A DNA stretch of 64,000 nt from Physcomitrium patens (lineage: Eukaryota; Streptophyta; Bryopsida; Funariales; Funariaceae). The notes under the pieces were generated by a model. The model saw nothing but the letters and a program-made list of their open reading frames with translations, did not search any database and was not told the DNA's origin. The position numbers were made by a program, and so were the translations under genes. The DNA lies in the NCBI RefSeq assembly GCF_000002425.4, contig NC_037270.1:13177217-13241216 (forward strand), given 5' to 3'. This document shows positions 36,879 to 50,492 of this stretch, piece after piece (the stretch's first letter is position 1; every line of letters begins with the position of its first letter).

Positions 36879-39800
36879 CCTCCCTTCTAGAAATGAGTTC
36901 TATGAAGAACGGTCTTTATATGTTGAAGAAGTCTAAGATGTGGCAAATTGTATTTGCCACATACTCCGATCTTTGCTCTCTTTGAAAATGGTTGATAGGA
37001 CCTCTTAGCCATTGATAGTGTCCTATACCAGGGCATAAAGACCACCCTATTATTTGATCATTGTTGAAGCCTTTGTAACTTCTTTTAAATAAAATATTTG
37101 AAATACCGTCTGAAATTATTTTTACTTCTAATAAAATAACCAAACATCGAAAGTCTCTTCAAGGTTGTGATATCAAACATGTTATATCTTACAATCTATT
37201 TAAGAAAAGACATGTCATTCTTGAAGATCTTTATTTCAATTTTGTTGTCTTGAAAGTTGTAACAATTGCAATATCTCGTTTGTTAAGTCTACAAATAAAA
37301 GCTCTTAAGTTGAATTTGTTGCTTGTTGGTTCTCCATCTCTTTAACATGAAAAATATACTAAAGCTACTAAAAAAGATAGAAAGTAGAATGTTATCTTCT
37401 TTTGATCTTGTTTCATTTTTAGCAAAGATTTGCTATTCTTCATCTTAGTTTTGAAGGATGTTGTTGATGAAAGGATTCAACTTTATTTGTTGTATTTACA
37501 AGATTCTTTGATAGCTCCCATGTATGTTTATTAATATCATATCCATGCCAATGAGTAAGATATTCCAACCTATTTTGGCACCGTCTTGAATCTAAGACTT
37601 CTTCTACCTTGAACTCTTGATTGTTATCCACTTCTATAAGAGGAGGTCGCATTTATCTTCTTTCAATGATATTTATTATTTTATATGGTTCAAGAAGGGA
37701 CACATAAAATACAGGGTGGATCTTCATAGACTTCGGTAGATGTAATCGATAAGCAATAGGATTTTTTTTTGCAAACTTTGCTAATGGTAAAATAATTGTT
37801 CAATCATCTTGATGATAGGCAATGATACATCTCAAATACTACTCGAGGACTTGATTCATCCGTTCTATTTGCCCATTAATTTGAAGATGAAAAGCCAAAG
37901 AAAGCTTTATATCTACCTTTAGAATCTTAAATAGGATTCTTTAAAATCTTGATACAAATTGAGTCCTCCTATTCGATATAATATCCTTTGGCAATCTATG
38001 ATAGAAATAGATATTATCAATGAAAAGCTTAAATATTTTTTATCAAAAATAGATTTTGTATATAATATAAAATATTCTATTTTGGTGAAATAATTTATGA
38101 TTATGAATATAAAATCGTATAAACTAGAGATTGGAAGAGCTATGATAAAATCCATAGAAACAGAAGACTATGGTTGTTTTGAAATTGGTAACAGTTAAAA
38201 AAGTCCATAAGATCGATGGCAAGGAATTTTGGATCTTGAATAAGTATTGCATGATTGTACAAAGTCTTTTATTGCCTTCAACATTTGAAGCCACTAAAAA
38301 TCTCTTGATATTAGCTCTAAAGTCTTGTTGTATCCAAAATGTTCAGTTGGTGGAAAATCATGACAAGCTTGAAGGACATGTAATCGTGCTTTATCTTCTA
38401 AAATATATAGATGATCTTTGAAATATAGTAGGTTTTTCTTGATTTCAAACTTTAAAGTATCATAGGACTGAGAGGAAGTATTTTTGATATCATGAATAAG
38501 AGAAATAGAGGACATACTTGATTGAATTTGCTCAACAAAGATTGAATCAATAATTAATGTTGATTTTATTGCTCAAAGATAAAAATTCTTGAGCTTCAAG
38601 AGAATCATTCTTTGTTGATTAAAAGATACATTTCCTTCTTTTGGTATAAGATAAGAACATCTAAAAAGGGCATCTAATAAACCTTGATATTTTTCAAGTC
38701 GATAAGTGATCTTGAAATTGAATCTGAATAAAGACATGCTCCAATGGGCTTGACAATGATTCAAAATATGCATTCACATGAAATACTTGAGGTTCTTATG
38801 ATCCATATATACAATGACTGGACTTGAAGTGCCTTCTAGATAATGTCCCCATTCTTCAAATGAATCCACAATTGCAATGAGCTCTTTGTGATGGATCTCA
38901 CAATTAATCTTGATTGCTGAAAATTTTCTAGAATGAAAAGCTACTAGATAGAATTTGTTATTTATTCCCATTTGTAACAATACGACATCCATAGCAAAGT
39001 CTGACGTGTCTATTTCCATAAAAAATATTTTAGAGAAGTCAACACAATACAAAATTGATACAAAAATAAATTCCTTCTTTAAAACATCAAATGATTCTTA
39101 TATTTTTTTATTCCACTCAAGTTTATCTTTATAAGTCAAACATATAAGTAGAGGTACAACTTAAAAAAAGTTCTTGATGAAGATTCAGTAATAATTAGCA
39201 AAGTCCAAAAATCATTATACATCTCATATTGTTCTTAGAATTTTCTAATCTATGATAGTTTAGATCTTCTTGAGATCCATCATAAGGCCTTTGTTAGAAA
39301 TAATGTATCCTAAAAAGTCAACTTGAGTAGTGTGGAATACACACTTTTTCAACTTGGCATATAATCTTACATCTCTAAGTTTTTGTAACATATGACGAAC
39401 ATGAAGTTCATATTCTTTTATATTCTTAAAATATATTAGAATGTTGTCTAAATAGCAAATGATAAAATCATCCAAAAACTCACAAAAAATATCATTCATA
39501 AGATGTTAAAAAGCAGTCAATGCATTCATGAATTCAAAAGGTATAACATTATATTCAAAATATCCATACCTACTTTGAAAAGTAGTCTTCTATTCATCTC
39601 GTTCTGTGATACGAACTAATTTGTATGCTCCTTGTAGATCTATTTTGATATAGATCTTTACTTGATTAAGTTAGTTAAGAAGTCTTGAAATCAAAAGCAA
39701 AAGATATCTATTTTTGATAGTGATCTTATTGAGTCCTCAATAATCCACATATATCCACAAAGATCCATCTTTCTTCTTTACAAATAAGTTAGGAGCCCCG

Positions 39801-41670
39801 ATTGGAGATTTAGAATGAGATATGAAGTTTTTTACCAAGTTCTTATAAATGTACTCCTTTAATACAGCCAACTCATTCTGCAATAAGCTATAGATTCATC
39901 CGAATGGTAGTTGAGCTCCTTCTTATAGCTCAATTGAACAATCATAAGATCAATAGTCTAGAAGAATATTTGTATTTTTTTTTTTCAAAAATATCTTAGA
40001 ATTCTTGATATTGGCTAAGAATACCACTTGTGAGAGGTTTAAAATCTATCCTATCAATTTACATTAGTTTTGACCTTGATGAATACATTTCAAAAAACTT
40101 GGAAGTTGATGCCATTACTTCACTTTTTCCTCTCCAGCTAAGTCTTTGTTTTTGATGCCTTTCAAATAATTGATTGTTCCATGCAATGACTTGAGCAATA
40201 AATCATTCTAAAGATTTTACTTTTGGCATTGTTAATAATAAATCTTTGATACTAACCTTTAATCCATATCAAAATTGATTAATAAATGCTTTGTCATTTT
40301 AGTCCACATCGCAAGCAAGGTTTTAAAATTTAGCAGCATATATGGTGGCTGATCATGATCTTTGTGGTAAAGATAAGAATTTGGTCTTTACTACTTTTTC
40401 TTAATTACTTTCTCCAAATCTGGTCGTAAACACTTCTAGGAATGAATTCAAATCATAAAAGAGTCACAAATCTTTTTCCATTAAAGGTGTAAACCAAGAG
40501 AGGGTACTTCCTAATAGAAGTATGCCTATGAATCCAACTTCAATAAATCCATCAAGGTATTGGAAAGTGTGCAAACTTAGATAAAGCTTGACTTGTTGCA
40601 AAAATCCTCAAAATTTTGATCTTGTTCCATTAAACTTCTCAAGCATATTAATCATTGTCTCATCATACTCATAAAAGCAAAATTCCTTGGATTTGGTTGT
40701 GAGGTTGATTATACAATTTCTTACTACAAACTCTAAACTTCTTCTATAGGCATAGGCATAGTACTTCCATGATTCATATTTAAAATACATGAAATTTTTA
40801 CTCTAAAAATATTGAAAAGCTCATGAAAATTTATAATAGTTACAAATCTATTATCACTTCCATTAGAAGTAGCATCCATAATCTTTCCTTCCATATGCAA
40901 TTCAAACAAATTCAAAAAAATATTAAATTAGAAGAGGGTAATCCACAACCTCTAATAAAAATTTCCACAAAGAGGAGTAAACTACTCTCTTTAAAGAAAG
41001 ATCAGTGTTAGAAAACAAGATTTTTTTGTTTAAAAGATGGATAGTTTGCAACCTTCAAAAAACAACAATAGAAGTAGAGTAATCCACTCACTTCTAAAAT
41101 AAGAAAAAAATAATATATTAGTACTCTTATCAAACTATCAAAGATATGAATCTTGAAGAAAGAGAATCCTTGATACACTCTTGTGTTACTAAAGAGAACT
41201 AGAAAGTCATTCAAAGGTAATGTAATATTAAGTAGAATGGCTATTGCCAAAAACAAGAAGACTAGAAAGTCTTGAAACAAGACTAAGGACTGAAATGGCA
41301 TTGATAAGAGTGAAGAAGGCTTCACTCTTGCCTCTATATATACTCTTAAGTAGGAGCTATGTGGTGATGTCCTACAGGATCTCCAAAACGTATTGACTTT
41401 GCTAGCCACATGTCTTAACTTGCAAGGCAAGTTATCTATGTATGTGCCACATAGTTAACTTGTTCTACAATCTATTATATGGAGTTAATTTGTTCAACAA
41501 GCTACCAATATGTGGTTAACTTGTTTGCCAAGTTTCCAACCTATAAACACATCTAAAGTCAAAATTGCATCTATAAAGCTTTTTTAGAGGACTTTATGAA
41601 ATTAATCTATATTTATCTACTTCTACCTAATCATATAAGTAATTATTGAGGTAAATATATATGTCCATGA

Positions 41671-43380
41671 GAGGTTATTATCTATGACTTGATGCTTTGT
41701 CTTCTCAAAATTTAATAAGCTTATAATAGAAGATTTAGAAAATAGTTTATTTAAGATATATACAACAATGAAGATACAACTAAAAGAAGCTCAAGAATGA
41801 TAAAAGACCAATATAAATACTTATCACAAGAAGCAACCTCAATTCTATATTGGCAATAAAATATGATTATTTCATTATAATATCAAGATTAGCCATCTTT
41901 ATGAGAAGTTGGATTATTGTAGACTTGGACCATTTTTTATTTTTGAATTAATCAATCTAATTATTTATTAATTACATCTATTAGAATCTATAAAGATTTT
42001 TTTTATATTTGATGTATTTCTTCTTGAGCCATATAAGATAGTAAATATCTCCAAAAGAAGACAAATGCCACCTCTTCTTATAGAAATAGATAATAACAAA
42101 GAATTCAAGATAGAAAGAGTCTTAGATTTAAGGGAGTGACAAAATAGGTTGAAATATCTTATTCATTGGTATGGATATGATATTAATAAATACATATGGA
42201 AGCTAACTAAAAATCTTGTAAATATAGCAAAGAAGGTTGATGCTTTTTATTGATATCATCCAACAAAATCAAGATGAAGAATAGCAAATCTTTGCTGAAA
42301 AAGAAATGCAATTCAAAAAAATTTGCATTTTTGCTTCTATCTTTGTTTATAATTTTGAGTATTTATGGCATTATGGAGATAGAGAACTAACAACTAATAG
42401 ATTCAATTCAAGAGCTATTATTTGTTGATTCAACAAATGAGATTTTGTGATTGTCATAGCCTTCAAGATAACATAATTGAGATGAAGACTTTCATGAATA
42501 ATAAGTGCTTCTTCAAATAGATGGCAAGTTGCAATGTATTTGATATCACAAAATTGAAAGAGATTCTTAATACTTAGTGATTTTATTAGATATAGAAATA
42601 ATTTTTAATGGTCTTATAAATGTTTTATTTAAAAAAAGTTAAAAGGTGTCAATAATGATCAAAAAATAGGGTAGTCTTCATGCTTTAGAATGAAACACTA
42701 TTAATGACTGAGTTGACCTATCAATCACTTCCAAAGAGAAATAAGATTACATTATATGGCAATATAATTTGCTATATCTTAGACATCTACAACATATAAT
42801 GACTGCTCTTTATAAAACTTATTCCTAAAAACAGAGATAATATTAAAAATACACATATTTATCTAAATAAGAAATGTTAATTAGAAGGTAAATATAGATA
42901 GATTTAATACTATCTTGTGACAAAGCTTCTTAAAAACTTCATAGAAACATATTTAACTTTATATATGTTTATAGTTGATTGATAGATTTAAAATTTGGCC
43001 AATAAATTAGCCATGTACCACACATATGGATAGCTTGCAATATAAGCAAATAATATGGTATATATATATATATATATAAGAAAATTATTTAATAAGTTAA
43101 GACACATATCTTACAAATTAGATAGGTATTTGAGATCTTATAGGATGTTGCCACATAGCTCATCATTGGATAGTATATATAGAGACAAGAATGAAGCCTT
43201 CTTCACTCTTGTCAATGTCTTTTTAATCTTTTGTCTTATTTTAAGACTTTCTTGTCTTTTTGTCTTTGATAATAGCTAATCTAATTCAATATATTATCAT
43301 CTTTGAATGATATTTTAGTCTTTTTAAGTGACATAAGAGTACCTTGATATTTATTTTTTTTGATATTTATATCCTTGATA
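41671..43380 (+). mobile_element. Fossil H: 3' part of a family-1 Ty3/gypsy element
   Basis: Plus-strand order is integrase C-terminal part (about 41,671-42,000), chromodomain (about 42,020-42,270), extra ORF remnant (about 42,360-42,830) and 3' LTR (about 42,842-43,380, ending TCCTTGATA). The 5' half is absent and the left side meets the LTR of fossil D. It is heavily broken and AT-shifted. Confidence 0.75.
43059..43078. repeat. (TA)n microsatellite, 20 bp
   Basis: An alternating TA tract inside the LTR of fossil H. Confidence 0.9.
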
Positions 43381-45597
43381 GATGTTTATTTAAGATCAAA
43401 ACTTCTTGTCATTGATCTATTAAACTTCTTCATCTATTAATTATATAAAAACAACCATGGTCTTTTGTTTCTATTGATTTTATTATAATTCTTTTAATTT
43501 CAATTTTTCATAATTTTATATTTGTGATAATAGATTGTTTCATAAAAATGGCTTATTTTATATCATGTATAAAAACTATTACAAGTTGAAAATCAACTAC
43601 ATTTTTTTTGACAATATTTATTCCTATCATGTATTATCAATAGATGTTTTATTGAATAGAAAGACCTAATTTGTATTGAGGTTTTGGAGAATCTTTTTTT
43701 AAATATTAAAGGTAGATATAAGATTATTATTGACATTGCATCCTTTAACTAAAAGAAAAACTTAATAGATGAATTAAAATTTGAAGTAGTATTTGAAATA
43801 TATCATCAATTACCATTTGAATAATTAGACAATTATTTTGTCATTTATAAAGTTTATTAATAACAATATGATACATATTTCTATTCAATAAACATCTTTT
43901 TATATTAATTATGATTATCATCCATGATTTGATATTTTTGACTTTTCAAAAATTGATGATCATGTGGCAAAAGATTTAGCAAATTATTTATCAAAAGTAC
44001 ATTCAATAATGAAAACACAATTAAAGAAAGCTCAAGAATAACAAATGATCAATACAGATGCTTATTGCAAGAAATAACCTCAATTTCTTATTAGCAACAA
44101 GATATGATTACTTTGTGTTAATATCAAAACTAGTCACTATTGTAACAAATTGAATTATTATAAATTTAAGCCATTTTTTATTTGTAAAGAGATTAATCAA
44201 ATTGCTTAATGATTACACAAATTAAAATCTATGAAAATCTATATTATATTCTATGTATTTCTTTTTGAGTCATATAAGACAATAGATATATCAAGAAGAA
44301 AAAAAAATACTATTTTTGCCTATAAAAATATATAATAATAAAGAATTTGAAGTTGAAGAAGTTTTAGAATCAAGGAAATATCAAAATAGGTTGAAATATC
44401 TTATATATTGGCATATATGTGGTACTAGAGAACTTTCATAGGAGTTAATAAAGAATCATGTAAATGCAACAAAGAAGGTTGATGCTTTTCATCAAGAATA
44501 TCTGTTAAAATCAAAATAAAGAATTAAATAATTTTTTCTATAAAAGAAATAAGATTTAGTGAAGATTTCATTCTATCTTTGTTTATGGTTTTTAGATATT
44601 TGTAGCACTAAGAAGATTGAGAATTAAAAATCATAAGATTCAATTCAAGAACTATTATTTTTTAAATTACCAAATAAGACATTGAGATTGTTACAACCTT
44701 CAAAAATATATAATAAAAATAAAGACCCTTAAAAACAACATGTTCTTTCTTAAATGTATATTAAAATATAATATATGTGATATTTTAACCTTTGAAGAGA
44801 CTATTAATATTTGGTGATATTACTGGAAGCAAGAACCACTGCTCATAGTATTTCAAATGTTTTATTAGAACAAAGTTACAAAGGCCTCAACAATAATCAA
44901 ATATTATGATGGTTGTATTGTCCAAGGATGAAATACTATTGATGGCTGAAAAGACTTATCAACTAAATTCAAAGAGAATAAAGATCAAAGTATTTAAGAA
45001 ATATAATTTTTTGTAACTAAGACTTCTTCAATTTGTGATCATTTTTCCTTGTAAAACTTGTTTTTAAAAGACAAAGTAATATAAAAATATATACATTTAC
45101 TTAGATTAAATAAATAAATAAAAATAAATAGATTTAATCATATCTCATAAAAAAATTTAGAAACTATATACACATAGATTTGATTATTTACATATTTATT
45201 GATAATTAATAGATTAAAAGCTTAATTAATAAGTTAATTACAAGTTGTATATATTTGTGACTTGTAATATAAGTTGATCAAGTAGTGTATATGTAAGAAA
45301 CTTATATTACAAGTTAAATACATATCTTGCTATTTGGACATATATTAGAGGTCTTATAGAAAATTGTCATATAACTTCTAATTAAATATTATATATGGAA
45401 GAAAAAATAAAGCCTTTTAAATTTATATCAATTCTTTTTTTATTCTTGATATTTTTTTAAGATTCTCTAGTCTTCTTGCCTTTGGTAATAGTCATTCTAA
45501 TTTTAATATTATATTACTTTTAAATAAATATCTACTATTTTTAAGTAATAAAAGGATATGTTGACATTATTTTTATATAAGATTAATGTCTTTGACA
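43381..45597 (+). mobile_element. Fossil I: second plus-strand 3' part of a family-1 element
   Basis: The same order as fossil H is seen: integrase core (about 43,390-44,150), C-terminal part and chromodomain (about 44,160-44,520), extra ORF remnant (about 44,590-45,050) and LTR (about 45,078-45,597). It begins exactly where the LTR of fossil H ends. It is among the most AT-shifted copies in the window, heavily broken and lacking gag and reverse transcriptase. Confidence 0.7.
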
Positions 45598-46553
45598 ATA
45601 AATATCAAAATTAAAATATTAAATTGGACAAAGCTACTTCTTTATTTGATTCTAAGGATTCCATCTAATACAAGTAAGAATTGAATATCCTCTATATTCT
45701 CTTATATGCACCACTTCTACCAAACCATGGATCTATTTACCACAATAGAAGAAGAAAAATAGACCTAAAAATAAATAATTTAATAAATTCAAGACATAAA
45801 AAAATAAAAGAAGAAAAATAAGAATATTCAATGTAAAGAAAATAATAGTATGTAATTCATGTAGAGGAATTCAAGGTTTTTGCACCATCAATTCTAAACT
45901 ATTGAATAAGACAAAGTTTTAGGATCAAATAATAGGCTAGTAAGAACTTGTATTAATAAAACACATGCTTAAGGCATTGGCTAATTTTTTGAGCCAAATA
46001 ACAAAATTACAAGAAACTTTAAAATTTTTAATAAAAAAAGCTATAAATATTATTTTTATAATTCTTTAATTCATAAATACCAACATAAAAATTTAGTTGA
46101 AATAACATTGATTGTTCTTGTTAAAAGAGAATAGCTTTAAAGCAAAAAAAAATCTAGATACTAAGAAGCAAAAAAAATGGTGTAGAATGCAAAAAAGAAT
46201 GATGGCAAAAAGATTTTTATTCTATCATTCAATGATAATATTTTGATACTTGCAATAGTACCAAGGAATTAAAATATTAATAGCATACAAAAAATACAAA
46301 TCTTCATTTCAATCAAGACCAAGATGCCTATAAAATTCAAGTTTTTTTTACAAAGAAAGAAACAAGATCTATAAATATGATAATTAAATAATTGAGGTGA
46401 TTTTCAAACCACTAAATTGAATACTTTATGATAGAGTTTTTTATAATTAAAATTTAAGATAAATTAAAAAGAAAGTAAATTTGATAAGAAATATTAAATT
46501 TATATTTTGAAATTAGTATAAGTAAAATAATTTAGAAATTAGTGTATTATTTA

Positions 46554-46556
<3 letters not shown>
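45598..46556. other. AT-rich stretch without a recognised gene
   Basis: There are lysine/asparagine-rich remnants on the plus strand that could be old gag sequence, but no motif supports this. No LTR ends are seen. Confidence 0.4.
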
Positions 46557-46584
<28 letters not shown>

Positions 46585-46600
46585 GCGCCAAATTGGAGCT
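46557..46600 (+). repeat. 26-base A tract followed by a TGGCGCC primer-site-like word
   Basis: An uninterrupted A26 (46,557-46,582) runs into TGGCGCCAAATTGGAGC (46,583-46,599). TGGCGCC is how primer binding sites begin in several plant and animal LTR elements, but no LTR is visible to the left, so the meaning is open. Confidence 0.6.
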
Positions 46601-48612
46601 TTTTACTCTTTATAAGCTCTTATTAATATCTCCAATTTTTTGAGAAATTTATGAATATGAAAGAAAAAATATTAAAAATATCAAGATTTTTTATCTTAAT
46701 ATTGTTAAGCTCTATGGAGATATTTTATTGAGACTTTGATGCATGAGTGTTGTAAAATATGGTATCATAGTCATGTTACTTGATATGATATATCTTTTTT
46801 TTCATTTTCTATCAACTTTTATTTTTTTATTGAGATTTTAAAAGATTGAATTGATTAGTGTTGGGCTAAGAAGTAAAAGAAGTAATTTCATGCTTATCTC
46901 ATTGAGGCTATAGAGTGATACATATCAACTTGTAATATATAACAACTTAGCAAATATCAAGTTTAATTATCAAACTATAATAAATAGCATGATTTGTAGA
47001 AGAAAACAAAGTTTATTTGTACTTCTTTAAACCTCACTATATTTAATGTCATGTATGGAAGTAGAGGTCTTGAAATAATATAATAGTGCCGATTATAAGA
47101 TGTTTGCTTGGCAAGAAAATTGTATGATACAAATTAATCATGTTGTTATTTGACTTAGTCATGACTTATAATATTTAAAGAAAAAGAAAAAAAATAAAAA
47201 ATAAAAAATAAAAAAGAGCAGTAAGAGATATTGTAACTCACTTATTGAGGTCTTTTAGAGCATATAGAAGAATAATAGTTATGAATCAAACAACATTACA
47301 TACAATTGGAGAAATCACCTTCTATCCTTTCTTATATATTTTTGAATTCTTTGAGAATGAGGGATACAAGAGAATAAGAAGTCATATTGAATAAGTAATA
47401 TGCATATATAAGATGCAATTTATGTGTTGTAGTCTAGATCTTATGTCCATTAATAAGTAGGATGCATATTACATAGTGCATGAAAAAAAAAAGTGTCAAT
47501 GGCTTTTGAATTAGCGGTTGAAGGTAAGAGATACATAGAAGTGAGAAGTCTTAGACCAAAAATAAGGGGTCAAACCAAAATAGTACCATTGCATAACTAT
47601 AGTGCTATTATGTAAGATTATAAGTTTTTTTTAATAAGAGTCTTTATTCACACATTCCAAATTAATTTTAATTGTAATTAAGAATTTGGGGCATAAAGAA
47701 GCATTATCATAGAGGTGACATAATCTAATATCATGGAGGCATTAAAATGTATTGTTGTTATAGTACTAAAAAAGAATATTGAAGTCTTATATGACCTACT
47801 TCAAAAATATGAGATATAGTTTCTTTTCTTTGAGGTTGTGAAGACCCTATATTATCTACTTGACAATTTATCATCATGTATAGAAGAGAGATTCTTGTGT
47901 AAAAAAAAACCTGGTTGGAGAAGGGTATGATATAAGGATAAAATACCTTTTTCTTTAACTCGCCTCCAAAACATAAAACTCTTCTTTTCAAGGTGGAAAG
48001 GGAGAAGAAAAAGAGCCATTAAACCAAACCTTACTTTCTTTCTATTTGATAGATCGGATCATTAAAGAAACAATCTCATGTCCTCTTTAGGTGTATTGAT
48101 CCTACAAATGGCACAATTAAAGAAATATTATTTTTTTAGGTATTAACATTTCTATTAAAAATATACATGCTTAAAATCATTTAAAGATTCTATACATATT
48201 AAAACTAATAAAATGGTCTAGTTCATAAATCTATAAAAAAATAATAATAATAATAATTTCATTAAATTTGATTTTATAAATTCCTTTAAATAATTATGCA
48301 ATAGATTTTTTTTAAAGTAGTTTACAATAATTTCTACACTATTATTTTTTATTTTAATCTTTTAACATATCTTAAAAAATACATATATCATATCTTTTAG
48401 GATTTTATTTTAGTATTTAAAGTAAATTTTAATGATTTTAAAAATAATTATATAACATTAAATAAATTAAATCATTGTATAATATCTTTGTAAATATTTA
48501 TTTTGATTCAAATATTAATTATTTTTATACAATAAATTGGATAATATTTAGAAGTTTGTTCCTAATTTCTTTAGAAACTAGATAGAATTCTAAGAAAAGA
48601 TTAATATATATC

Positions 48613-48637
48613 TATATATATATATATATATATATAT
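48613..48637. repeat. (TA)n microsatellite, 25 bp
   Basis: An uninterrupted alternating TA tract. Confidence 0.95.
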
Positions 48638-48947
48638 GTATAATTCAAGATACAAATATGACATTAGCATGGCTTGAGTAGATTGATATGAGAAATGTTT
48701 TTAAAGTTTTAAAAGTACTAGAGCAAAGTTTACAACAAAAATAAAATATTACAATTATACAAAATTTATCAAAGATTTTATTAATAAATAAATAAATGAT
48801 GATGGTGATGATGATAGATATAAATTAGATTTTCAAGTTACAAAAGATTGATAAAAATATATTCCTATTCTAAAACATTGTGTTTTACATTTTTAAATTT
48901 AGAATATTTAAAATCGTACCAATCATTAAACATTTAGTGTGTAAGAT

Positions 48948-48975
<28 letters not shown>
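48948..48975. repeat. (TA)n microsatellite, 28 bp, at the border of the gene island
   Basis: An alternating TA tract. Immediately to the right the sequence loses its strong AT bias and the AMT1 island begins. Confidence 0.95.
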
Positions 48976-48979
<4 letters not shown>

Positions 48980-48999
48980 TCGCCAGAATTCACTTGTCA

Positions 49000-50486
49000 A
49001 GAAATTTGTATTTCATGAAAGTTGTAATCTGTAAACTATTATCACAAACACACTACAAACAGAGCACCTGAATGCTTGCAAAACATCTCTAGTATCACCA
49101 TGCAACATTGATTCAGCTTCATTCTCAATAAATACAACACCAAAAATAATTGAACAAATTTTCCAGATGCACAAAAGCCAATCAAATCTGGAAACAAAGA
49201 CTAGAACTATGTAAATATTCAGAAGCTATTTTTCCTACGAGTAAACTCATTGTGTAAGCACACCCACATATGATTAATGTCGGTGCACAGCGGTTGCAAA
49301 TTCATGCCTTCTCATTGCATTAGTTGCCTTCCTTTACTTAGCTTCGCATCTTTTGCAGGGACCTGTGACAGAGCCAGCAACATGAGGCATGATAACGAAC
49401 ATTAAACAGAAGCCGAAGCAGAATTCCCAGCACCTGCTGAAACTAAGTTTCCCTGCTTGTGATCACAGAAGATGAACTGTAGCTGCAAATTTGCAGCTAC
49501 AAGTGATCCCTGCTTGGGCTGTTGTGATCACTTGGAGACAGTCTTGACTTTGCTCACAGCATGATTTAGTATAGGTAATGACGACTAAAGCAATGTCTTG
49601 TGTGACCGAATAACTCCCTATTCACGCAAGAAAATGTGTTAGTTCGACGATGTATCAAACTGTTTTCATTGAGCCTGGGCATGAAAAAGTAGTGTATATT
49701 CGGGATACACCAGTGTTTTTATCAATCTGAGCTGTGTGCAGATGCTCCTGATGTTGACCCTCTAGAGTTTCAACTGAAATAGATAGGAGGTTTTCAGTGG
49801 TTGCACTTTCCCCGATTGATGTTCCTACTCCGTTTTAGTAGTTTCATTAATATTGCAGCACACTCCTCCGAAGGCTTCGCTGTTTACAACTTTACCGAAA
49901 GTGCATCTCCGGCTATAACTCCAACTACCAAGGTTGAGAAATAAACACTTGTGAGTTATGCAAGCTTGTTACCCAACCAGAGTATTTTACCAAATATCCC
50001 GGGTTTCCTTCTTCTCTATTAAATTTGAAATAAAGATTATGAGCTTGAAATATTTACAAAAGGATGTTACATCCGACCGTGCGTGCAAAGTGCACTCTGC
50101 CGAAATCCTGATATTAATGCGGAAAGAAGTAACTGGGAGTTAGACAACGTACTCGCAAGAGTATCTACAATAGAGTAAGTTAATCAGCACATAATCATTT
50201 GCATAGTTACAGATGAAAAGATACGGAGCGCAAGATAGAATGGCATTGTATTCGAAAAATAAACAAATAAAAAATGACTCACCCAGGAGCCGAATGAGTG
50301 CACTTACCCAAAGTCAAGAATAATTTTGGCTAGCTTAAGAGTTTATAGTAAACACCATCAATGCTACACACAGAGCTGGTCCAAAATCCAAAATCCTACT
50401 CATAATCCTACTCACAATCAACGACTTAAAGAGAAAGACAACCCACAGACAATAAAACAAACTTCTGCAGAACGAATAGCGGCATA
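49000..50486. other. Low-repeat flank downstream of AMT1, no gene recognised
   Basis: Near-balanced composition with only short scattered open frames on either strand. It includes the palindrome at 49,479-49,500. Part of it may be transcribed read-through or an alternative 3' end of AMT1, but nothing in the sequence settles this. Confidence 0.5.
49457..49530. repeat. Perfect 22-bp palindrome flanked by two TTGTGATCAC words
   Basis: Positions 49,479-49,500 are a perfect inverted repeat with no spacer (half-site GTAGCTGCAAA). The decamer TTGTGATCAC, itself containing the palindrome GTGATCAC, occurs at 49,457-49,466 and again at 49,521-49,530. A further half-match, AAGTGATC, lies just right of the palindrome. 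No known regulatory site is claimed. Confidence 0.85.
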
Positions 50487-50492
50487 TTTATT
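50487..50492 (-). terminator. Candidate polyadenylation signal AATAAA for AMT1
   Basis: A canonical AATAAA on the AMT1 strand about 390 bases past the stop codon. The distance is reasonable for a plant 3' UTR. Plant signals are loose, so other sites may be used. Confidence 0.35.

Larger units (their letters stand above)
30370..41670 (-). mobile_element. Fossil D: old family-1 Ty3/gypsy element, host of fossil C
   Basis: The left LTR remnant is 30,370-30,609 and the right (5') LTR is 41,136-41,670. Fossil C sits between its left LTR and its extra ORF: removing 30,619-36,883 leaves sequence continuous with the layout of fossil E. Parts right of C, moving right, are the extra ORF (about 36,916-37,330), chromodomain (about 37,440-37,660), integrase (about 37,790-38,520), RNase H (about 38,780-39,150), reverse transcriptase (about 39,240-39,900) and gag (about 40,050-40,900). 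It is heavily broken and AT-shifted. Confidence 0.85.
46600..48999. other. AT-rich stretch without a recognised gene
   Basis: No gene is recognised. The longest open frame (minus 47,758-47,991, 77 codons) has no familiar motif. A TGGTATCATAG word near 46,760 resembles an initiator-tRNA primer site, but the context does not define an element. Confidence 0.5.

Noticed and set aside
47758-47991. Minus-strand open frame of 77 codons in an AT-rich stretch
   Set aside because: There is no recognisable motif. It may be an unplaced repeat fragment but cannot be supported as a gene.
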